From an uncultured Ruminococcus sp. (lineage in GTDB: Bacteria; Bacillota; Clostridia; Oscillospirales; Ruminococcaceae): a stretch of 47,279 nt of DNA. The notes beneath the pieces were generated by a model. That model saw only the letters and a program-made list of their open reading frames with translations. It was not told the DNA's origin and made no database searches. The stretch spans positions 1-47,279 of the forward strand of contig CANQWA010000021.1 in assembly GCA_947627445.1 (NCBI GenBank), written 5' to 3'. Positions within the stretch are counted from its first letter, which is position 1, and the number at the start of each line of letters is the position of its first letter. A program made the position numbers and the translations under genes. This document shows positions 41,536-47,279 of this stretch, in pieces.

Positions 41536-41696
41536 GAACTGGTTTTCATCAGATATTGCACCTGTCTTTTCGGCAAATTTTGTCGATTGCTGCGTGGAAA
41601 AAGCGCACCATACGGCAGGTTGCTTTCGCTTTTTCACCTTGCCCTCGTCAAAATGTTGCGCGAAAATCCATGGTCAAATCCGATGAGAACAAGTTC
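41536..41696. mobile_element. MITE-A copy 2 (161 bp)
   Basis: The ends are GAACTGGTTTTCATCAGAT and, on the other side, the complement of ATCCGATGAGAACAAGTTC, with TTA on both sides. It is in inverted orientation to copy 1 (15354-15514) and of the same length. Just beyond it (41698-41745) is a MITE-B-like fragment. Confidence 0.8.
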
Positions 41697-41737
41697 TTAA
41701 GGCAACTCCGCAAAAGGACGGTGCGGCAGATGCACAG

Positions 41738-42328
41738 TCAGATTACTTCTATTTTTGCAATCAATTCTTCTAACGAATCACAAACAGGAAACATAAATTC
41801 CGAAAGTGGTTTTGAAAAATCACAATCAATAGCCCCATCCCAATCTATTCCTACCACTTGACAAGAGGAATTATCCACATAAAGTCCACAATCCTCATGG
41901 TCGATATGATCCACATCACCAATATGAAAACAATGATGTGGTTTCATATAATCAATATTTCCGCTATGATATGATTTGAGAATGATCGTTTTTATGTCAG
42001 CATTAGGAACAATCTTATGAAAATAACATTCGTTCCCGTGATAATTCCCGTACATTTGCATAAACCAATATGTTGTGAAAAATTGTTTCATTTGTTCATG
42101 AATTTCAAATCCTAATTCTTTTTCTACCTCACCAAAATCAGTGAATTGATTTTGTAATATCGGCTGCCATTCGGCATATCCTTCGCTGTCAAGACTTTCA
42201 GGGATATAAATCCCATGAAGGTCGCATTTTTCTACATAAACTGTCTTAGGCATACAACCATTTTCTTTTTGGCAAAATGTTTTCAGCTTTTTGAAATAGT
42301 TATCGAATGCTTCTTTCATGCCCATCAT
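41738..42328 (-). CDS. Syd/SUKH-like protein
   Basis: The 196-aa protein resembles the SecY-interacting protein Syd and the wider SUKH superfamily. Pattern similarities are the helical start (EAFDNYFKKLKTF), EWQPI, LGFEIHEQMKQFFTTYWF, and the late GLYVDNSSCQVVGIDWDGAIDCDFSKPLSEF. Many SUKH proteins are immunity proteins against polymorphic toxins. No toxin is next to it. GGAGG lies six bases before the first ATG. Family assignment is by eye and moderate; the function is open. Confidence 0.55.
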   Translation of the reverse strand: MMGMKEAFDNYFKKLKTFCQKENGCMPKTVYVEKCDLHGIYIPESLDSEGYAEWQPILQNQFTDFGEVEKELGFEIHEQMKQFFTTYWFMQMYGNYHGNECYFHKIVPNADIKTIILKSYHSGNIDYMKPHHCFHIGDVDHIDHEDCGLYVDNSSCQVVGIDWDGAIDCDFSKPLSEFMFPVCDSLEELIAKIEVI

Positions 42329-42667
42329 GAATTACCTCCAAAGTACACATTTTTTGTGTACAACCTTCAATTTATTTGGATAAAATCCAATGGACCTCCC
42401 GCCCCATTAGTAACAGAACCCCATTGCCTCAGCAAGTGGTTTTCACCTCACGGTGACTGATTTCGTTTTATCATCAGCTGAAAATGCCTTGTTTTTCGGC
42501 TTTTACCCAATAAAAAAGCACCCAACAATTCTATCATTCGTTAGGTGCAAATATGGCTAAAGACTCAACAAATGATACAATGCACCCTAAATTTTCAAGT
42601 GTGCAAAAGGGTGCATTTTGCACACTTTTATTTAAAACGACTCAAATTCGTATCTTTAATTTACATA
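42329..42667. other. Intergenic region with structured repeats
   Basis: No gene is supported. It contains the ATPase terminator (42512-42548), a perfect 10-bp hairpin (GTGTGCAAAA around GGGTGCA, 42599-42625), and several GGTGCA/TGCACC half sites that could pair alternatively across the region. The role is unknown. Confidence 0.45.
42512..42548 (-). terminator. Terminator of the ABC-3C operon
   Basis: On the minus strand GCACCTAACGAA pairs with TTGTTGGGTGC (two mismatches) and is followed by six T. Confidence 0.65.
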
Positions 42668-44572
42668 CTACTCTTGCCATTCCATAGGAACAAGTTTAGT
42701 TCCATCCCACCACTTTTCAACTACAGATTTTTGAAATTGAGTTTCGTTAATATCAGCATGGTCAACAATTATCACTTGCATTTCTGGAGCCAACTCATTA
42801 ACTCTAGAAAAAATAAAATTGTAAATATCTCTTACTTTCTGACTATCCACATTTTCATCATTAGTTTCAGGAGGAAAATACACCTGTGATGGTTGATCAA
42901 GAAACAAGAATCTAGGAACAGGACGATTGTTTTTTATAAAATAAGTATGTAAAGCGAATAAAGTAATTAGATGACATCCTAACCAATTTGAACCACTCCC
43001 TAATTGCTGAAGAGGAACAGGACGATTTCTATCAACGACTACAGTCAGTTTGTTTAGATCAAGTCGATAAGGATATTCACAATGTTCCAAATTTAATTCT
43101 TTTGCCCAGTTTGACATCAAAGCTGATATTTGATTTACAATTGACATTTTTCTTTCTTCGATTTCATCCCTATCTAAAAGTTTATCAATTTCGGTAAGTC
43201 GAGATTCAACTTCAAATAATTGGATATGTTTATCATCCATATCATCCGATATATCTACACTCTCCAACCATAGACTAATGCGCCCAATAACACGACCTCT
43301 TCTAACATTTAAATCTTTAATTTGTATAGCTTCACTGTTCTCGTTATAGATAGCATTAATTTCAATCTGAATAGTCTCCAGTTCTTGTTGAAGATTATTC
43401 CGTGTGTCAATCAACTCATCAATATGTTTCCTTAAATATGGGCGTTCACGAGATACAGATTCTAATTTATGTGACAATTCCAATATTGAATTACGAATCT
43501 CTTCCCCACTTGGAAGAGGAGTATCTATAGTTTTCGAGCAAAACGGGCAATGATTTGGATCAAAATCAAGCTGTTCAAATAAGCCAATAGACTCCAAACG
43601 AAATTTCTGATGTTCAACTTCTGAACCATATTCTTTAACTTGCCCAAGAAATTCGTTAATATTTCGTATATCAATGTTTATTTTATCAATTTCTTGTGAT
43701 ATTATTTCCGCTTGACTTTGTAACATGGAAATTCTATCCATTCCAGTTGTTTCAACAGCGATAGGAGTCCAATTACATACAGCTTTCAGCACATTATAAA
43801 CACAATTATAATCCACCATATCAACTTGCACTTCATCAGATAGCAATCCAACTTCCCTCGCTTCAGTTAAAAGTTCAGTTGCTATATGTAAACCATTGCC
43901 TCTTAGTGAATCGACTTCATCAATGCTTCGTTTAAGAATGGTAGCCTGTCTTTTTAATTGTGTACGTTCCGCCTCAAGGCTTAAAGTGTTTTCACTTATA
44001 ATTCCTAAAAAATATGATAATGTATCTTTTATTGACTGCGGTATAAAAGGTTCTGATTGTTTATGAAATAAAAATTTCTGGGAAGCAACTTCATCCTGGT
44101 TTTGTAAACAATAAAAAAGCGTATGCCGAATATTCGCTGAAAGTGGCAGTCTACTTTGTCCTTCTGGCGGATTAAACAAATTTTCAGAAATTCCCAATTT
44201 AGAAGAAAGAAAACGTTCCAATCCTTCATTATCAATAGGTGTAGCACCCGACAAATCATCTGGGATCTCATCTGTTCCCAATAAATAACAGCATTTATTC
44301 GTGGATGATTTGCCATGTGGTGGATTCATTCGTGCAATCAGAATGTATTCGCCATCATGTAACAACTGCAAACCATACCATAATACATTATCTCGCACAT
44401 ATCCTTCTGCAATGTTACAGGAAGTACCACCAAAACAGTAATCAATAATATCTCCGATTACAGATTTTCCTGTTTTTGATTTTCCAGTGATAATATTTAC
44501 TTTTCCAACGTTAAGCGGTAAAATTCGTTTTTTCCCATTTAAACCATATAAAATAATTGTGCATATCTGCAT
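42668..44572 (-). CDS. ABC-3C ATPase (DUF3732, Rad50-like)
   Basis: The 634-aa protein is an SMC/Rad50-like ABC ATPase of the DUF3732 type. Walker A is GKSKTGKS (30-37); a long coiled coil (about 200-480) contains a CPFC pair (about 338) like a zinc hook; the signature segment LGSGSNWLGCHL and the Walker B region FLFLDQPSQ come near the end, with a late VDHAD. In three-component ABC (ABC-3C) systems such ATPases sense invasion and act with a middle component and an effector. It starts on the last base of the preceding gene's stop (TAATG overlap). Anti-phage function is inferred from family and context. Confidence 0.88.
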   Translation of the reverse strand: MQICTIILYGLNGKKRILPLNVGKVNIITGKSKTGKSVIGDIIDYCFGGTSCNIAEGYVRDNVLWYGLQLLHDGEYILIARMNPPHGKSSTNKCCYLLGTDEIPDDLSGATPIDNEGLERFLSSKLGISENLFNPPEGQSRLPLSANIRHTLFYCLQNQDEVASQKFLFHKQSEPFIPQSIKDTLSYFLGIISENTLSLEAERTQLKRQATILKRSIDEVDSLRGNGLHIATELLTEAREVGLLSDEVQVDMVDYNCVYNVLKAVCNWTPIAVETTGMDRISMLQSQAEIISQEIDKINIDIRNINEFLGQVKEYGSEVEHQKFRLESIGLFEQLDFDPNHCPFCSKTIDTPLPSGEEIRNSILELSHKLESVSRERPYLRKHIDELIDTRNNLQQELETIQIEINAIYNENSEAIQIKDLNVRRGRVIGRISLWLESVDISDDMDDKHIQLFEVESRLTEIDKLLDRDEIEERKMSIVNQISALMSNWAKELNLEHCEYPYRLDLNKLTVVVDRNRPVPLQQLGSGSNWLGCHLITLFALHTYFIKNNRPVPRFLFLDQPSQVYFPPETNDENVDSQKVRDIYNFIFSRVNELAPEMQVIIVDHADINETQFQKSVVEKWWDGTKLVPMEWQE

Positions 44573-45063
44573 TACGGTTTTACCCCCCAGGCAGCATATA
44601 TATTTTCTACAGAACGCATATTATAAAACCAACGTCCTACATGAGCGGCTTTGGAAATACATTCTGATATTTCCTGATCGGCAGAAATATATCTATTAAT
44701 TTTAGCCTTAGAAATCTTTTTTGATATAATTACTCTTTTATTTTCAATAATAATATTATTATGATAAAGTAAAAATTCAATAGCTTCATTAGTAAAGCTT
44801 ACTAGATTTCTTGCTCGCACAGGAAACCCAACTAAAATATCTTGGTATTGCTGTAACCAAACCACCATATTAGTTTTTGAAGTAATTCTGTTCCGAGTAT
44901 TTTTGTGTAAAATAATAGGCAAAATCAAATACATCAAAGGGAAAGGTAAACCTTCATTCACTTTTTTTTGATATTCAGCCACTGTGGTATAAATAACAAG
45001 TCCACAAAAAGCAGGATTCAATAAATTAGCTATTTCAGGTGTTCGTTTCTGCCATTGAAGCAT
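44572..45063 (-). CDS. ABC-3C middle component
   Basis: The 163-aa protein matches the small middle components of ABC-3C systems (DUF6521-like): RTPEIANLLNPAFCGLVIY at the start, FPLMYLILPIILHK next, and a helical or winged-helix-like C-terminal half ending in WFYNMRSVENIYAAWGVKP. It links effector and ATPase. AAAGGAG before its start lies within the last codons of the effector gene, and its own stop overlaps the ATPase start, so all three are translated as a unit. Confidence 0.85.
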   Translation of the reverse strand: MLQWQKRTPEIANLLNPAFCGLVIYTTVAEYQKKVNEGLPFPLMYLILPIILHKNTRNRITSKTNMVVWLQQYQDILVGFPVRARNLVSFTNEAIEFLLYHNNIIIENKRVIISKKISKAKINRYISADQEISECISKAAHVGRWFYNMRSVENIYAAWGVKP

Positions 45064-45067
45064 AAAA

Positions 45068-46267
45068 TCACTCCTTTAATAACGTGCATAATCGTTCCAT
45101 AAAATCAACATGCCATCCAACCTTAAGTTGATTTGCCAGTTCATGGTATGTGCCTCTCATTACAAACGGATCAGAAACATTCTTCTTAATGGGAATATTC
45201 ATCTCTTCAATTTTACCAAACAATTCCTTTCCAAATTTTTGTTTTATATCTTCTGTAACTTCTACTCCGTAATCTTCCAATTTTTCTTGCATAATTAAAA
45301 AAAGGCGCTCCCATTCATCTACTAAAGCATTCTCATAGTCTGTAAGATCATTAATATACAAAAGTTGTTCTCTTACCCATCTGCTTCTTTGCTGATAAGC
45401 ATTATAGTAATCTCTAATACATCTTTTCAAACGACTATTCGAAAGTGCAATCAAATTTAATTGTTCAATAAATACACGTTTTTCTGTTGGAAGTAAATCT
45501 AACTCTTCTTGTGTAGGTTCATAATATGGATTCACATCAATAGGTAATGAATCTACTTTATATTCACTTCCAATATCGTACATTTTCTTTTGTAATTGCC
45601 TATAACTTATAAAAATCGGTTCCTCAGAATACAAACATTTTATTATATTGACAATCCACCAACCAACTATTTTTTCATAAACAGCCTGTTCATATGGTTG
45701 AATTGTTACCATGCGAATATAAGGCATTATTCTTTTCTGAATATCCGCTATGGTAGGGGCATTATCAATAATAAAAATACGATTAACTAACACTTCCTGC
45801 GTTTTTGTTTCCAAAGATAAAAAAGCATCATAACGTTTTTCATTATCTTTTACATTTTTAGCAATCGCTGCAGTTTGTAACAGTGTTAATGCCTTTTTAC
45901 AATCTCTTGATGCTGTTTTCAAATAAAATGCTGCTGTTTTTTCTTTTGCGTGTGCTGTAGTAAGAATAATAAAACTTGTTTCCTCAATTACTGCAGATTT
46001 AGTCTTGATATAATCACACCAACTCTTAATCGTTCTCCAAAGATCCACACTAGTATCATTTAAATTTCCTTGTTGATAGAGTTGATGTTTTGTTTGAATC
46101 ATAACTTGTGGCAATTCATTATCTATAAATGCAACATCGTCGAATTTCTCAATGCATATTTTTGATTCAGGATTTTCATGTTCTAACAACAGTAACAATG
46201 CTGAGAGAACTTGATATAAATATCCAGATAATTGACCTGATGCATCATGAATATTACTATTTTTCAA
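45068..46267 (-). CDS. ABC-3C effector with nuclease-like N-terminus
   Basis: The 399-aa protein begins with a Cap4/DUF4297-like restriction-endonuclease fold: GYLYQVLSALLLLLE, then IEKFDDVAF and VMIQTKHQ, which supply the Glu, Asp and Gln-x-Lys of a PD-(D/E)xK site. A helical middle region (about 130-250) and a C-terminal region expected to contact the middle component (about 250-399) follow. I infer that it cuts DNA when the ATPase is triggered. The start is TTG at 46267; no better in-frame ATG with a ribosome binding site exists. A 17-codon leader ORF ends seven bases upstream. The gene is AT-rich. Confidence 0.8.
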   Translation of the reverse strand: MKNSNIHDASGQLSGYLYQVLSALLLLLEHENPESKICIEKFDDVAFIDNELPQVMIQTKHQLYQQGNLNDTSVDLWRTIKSWCDYIKTKSAVIEETSFIILTTAHAKEKTAAFYLKTASRDCKKALTLLQTAAIAKNVKDNEKRYDAFLSLETKTQEVLVNRIFIIDNAPTIADIQKRIMPYIRMVTIQPYEQAVYEKIVGWWIVNIIKCLYSEEPIFISYRQLQKKMYDIGSEYKVDSLPIDVNPYYEPTQEELDLLPTEKRVFIEQLNLIALSNSRLKRCIRDYYNAYQQRSRWVREQLLYINDLTDYENALVDEWERLFLIMQEKLEDYGVEVTEDIKQKFGKELFGKIEEMNIPIKKNVSDPFVMRGTYHELANQLKVGWHVDFMERLCTLLKE

Positions 46268-46274
46268 CGTTCTC

Positions 46275-46328
46275 TCACCTCACAAAATTAAAGAATTGCT
46301 TTTTGAATGCTCGCTTAAAATTTTTCAC
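46275..46328 (-). CDS. 17-aa leader ORF before the ABC-3C effector
   Basis: A GTG-started frame nine bases after AGGAG encodes MKNFKRAFKKQFFNFVR, a very basic and aromatic peptide. Its TGA lies seven bases before the effector TTG start, overlapping that gene's ribosome-binding region (GAGGTGAG), so translation of the leader could gate or couple effector synthesis. It may be chance in AT-rich DNA. Confidence 0.4.
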   Translation of the reverse strand: MKNFKRAFKKQFFNFVR

Positions 46329-46346
46329 AGGTAAATTTCTCCTATA

Positions 46347-46375
46347 ATTATACACTTTTTTCTGGCTTTTTGCAA
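46347..46375 (-). promoter_or_regulatory. Promoter of the ABC-3C operon
   Basis: On the minus strand TTGCAA (46370-46375) and TATAAT (46347-46352) are 17 bases apart. Confidence 0.75.
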
Positions 46376-46409
46376 CCACCTTCGTCAAAATTCAGCAACT
46401 ATTTTTATT

Positions 46410-46553
46410 TTAGATAAATTTTAAATACTTACTCCGTCTTTCCCGAAACGCAAAAAACAATCTTCCATCCTGAAACACCGTTACACGTTCCACCAATGCA
46501 ACCCATAATTTCTCGTCAAACTCCGTCAATAGTTCCTTTTGCTTTAAAAATTC
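46410..46553 (-). pseudogene. Relic 3' end of a large serine recombinase
   Basis: The minus strand reads LLTEFDEKLWVALVERVTVFQDGRLFFAF, the typical C-terminus of a large serine recombinase, preceded in frame by a stop and ending in a shifted tail. No start or ribosome binding site exists. Bases 46441-46473 match the end of the intact recombinase at 47247-47279 at 29 of 33 positions. Confidence 0.7.
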
Positions 46554-46669
46554 TCACATAAATCCGCCAATTTAAATATGGTACAAAAAAGGCAAGGCTA
46601 TTCAATTTTTTCTACTACCAATAAAAACATACTGCATATATCCCCCAACAAGCTGTATTACATGGTTTC

Positions 46670-46699
46670 TTCACACAAATTCCAGGAACTTCATATAAT
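46670..46699 (+). promoter_or_regulatory. Possible promoter for the cupin gene
   Basis: TTCACA (46670-46675) and TATAAT (46694-46699) are 18 bases apart, 34 bases before the ATG. Confidence 0.5.
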
Positions 46700-46732
46700 A
46701 GAATAAAAAGCGTTGATATGGAGGATCACAAC

Positions 46733-47170
46733 ATGTCTGAACAATGCTGTATGAAACCGGAAATCAGAGATTTTGGTGCTGAACCATTATCTGTCAACAT
46801 TGACCAGCTTACAAAAATAAACCAGACTTATCGCACTGCACTTTGGACAGGAAAGCAAATGCAAGTAACTTTAGTGAGCATTCCAGCCGGCGGAGATATC
46901 GGACTGGAGGTTCATCCACATACAGATCAATTTATTCGCATTGAAAATGGCTGTGCACTTGCAATTATGGGTAAAAGCAAAAATTCTCTGTGTATCTGGA
47001 AAAGAATCAATAGCAACTACGCTGTTATCATCCCGGCTGGCACATGGCACAACATCATCAATACTGGTAACACACCGTTAAAACTGTACTCCATTTATGC
47101 ACCGTCGCAGCATCCATTTGGAACAGTGCATGAAACGAAAAGTGCTGCCGAATCCACAGAAAATAAATAG
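46733..47170 (+). CDS. Cupin-domain protein
   Basis: The 145-aa single-domain cupin has the metal-binding core GGDIGLEVHPHTDQFIRIENG (two His and a Glu in the first motif) and the second motif PAGTWHNIINTG. Proteins of this kind are metal-dependent isomerases, dioxygenases or sugar- and ligand-binding proteins; no substrate can be named. GGAGG lies eight bases before the ATG at 46733. It lies between two recombinase 3' ends and looks like cargo of an inserted element. Confidence 0.88.
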   Translation: MSEQCCMKPEIRDFGAEPLSVNIDQLTKINQTYRTALWTGKQMQVTLVSIPAGGDIGLEVHPHTDQFIRIENGCALAIMGKSKNSLCIWKRINSNYAVIIPAGTWHNIINTGNTPLKLYSIYAPSQHPFGTVHETKSAAESTENK

Positions 47171-47183
47171 ATACAACAAAAGA

Positions 47184-47205
47184 CACCCTGCAAAAATGCA
47201 GAGTG
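47184..47205. terminator. Terminator between cupin and recombinase
   Basis: CACCCTGCA and TGCAGAGTG (one mismatch) around AAAA lie between convergent genes; on the minus strand TCTTTTG follows. Confidence 0.55.
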
Positions 47206-47224
47206 CCTAATTTGTCATTTTATG

Positions 47225-47279
47225 CTATACCTCAATCTCTGTCCCGTCCCGAAACACAAAAACCAGTCTACCATCCTGA
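47225..47279 (-). CDS. Large serine recombinase, 3' end only
   Basis: The last 17 codons (QDGRLVFVFRDGTEIEV, stop TAG) of a gene that continues beyond the window. This ending is typical of clostridial large serine recombinases. It is the intact counterpart of the relic at 46410-46553. A third recombinase at this end supports a mobile-element boundary. Confidence 0.7.
   Translation of the reverse strand, partial: QDGRLVFVFRDGTEIEV

Noticed and set aside
1-47279. CRISPR arrays, tRNA or rRNA genes
   Set aside because: No regularly spaced repeats and no tRNA- or rRNA-like sequence were seen on either strand.

Overview
The window looks like a chromosomal segment of an anaerobic, cellulose- and mannan-degrading Ruminococcus-like member of the Clostridia (Oscillospiraceae). 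Three secreted glycoside hydrolases (GH9, GH26, GH5) end in type I dockerins, a giant surface protein ends in a dockerin-like module, Ser/Thr-rich linkers are common, and there is a sporulation regulator (SpoIIID). The species is an inference; there is no rRNA and I see no tRNA in the window.

Layout. 0.1-3.6 kb: a tiny membrane peptide, a PC4/YdbC-like protein, a VTC-domain protein with its DUF4956 membrane partner, and a cation/proton antiporter. 3.8-7.3 kb: a complete queuosine-precursor operon (queD-queE-folE-queC-queF) with a long leader that contains a MITE-like insertion and an attenuator-like terminator. 7.3-13 kb: flavin reductase, GH9 cellulase, SpoIIID and GH26 mannanase. 13.1-17.4 kb: uppP, a DAHP synthase whose stop codon lies at the edge of a MITE, an HD protein, an orphan DNA methyltransferase and an unlisted 42-aa Cys/Asn-rich peptide. 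17.8-22.7 kb: a ClpC-like unfoldase without its middle domain, a sigma-region-4-like regulator, an XRE/ImmA pair separated from it by two face-to-face promoters, and a phage-type amidase/holin pair. 22.9-28.9 kb: a GH59-like protein without signal peptide, trmB, and a GH5 cellulase. 29.4-34.8 kb: an 1806-aa secreted repeat protein behind a 17-base T tract.

34.9-47.3 kb is an accessory island: a one-polypeptide MmeI-like restriction-modification enzyme with an AT-rich specificity segment, two tandem large serine recombinases, a Syd/SUKH-like protein, a complete three-gene ABC-3C-type defence operon (nuclease-like effector, middle component, zinc-hook-like ATPase), a cupin, and the 3' ends of two more recombinases (one a relic, one running off the window).

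Points most worth a second look: (1) a leaderless GH59-like hydrolase beside a solitary holin/amidase cassette, resembling holin-dependent (type 10) secretion; (2) next to it a compact face-to-face promoter switch whose operator fills the spacer of a consensus promoter, plausibly controlled by the XRE/ImmA pair; (3) the ABC-3C system with a short leader ORF; (4) two families of small mobile elements placed in leaders and at stop codons. Links between these parts are inference from sequence and gene order only.
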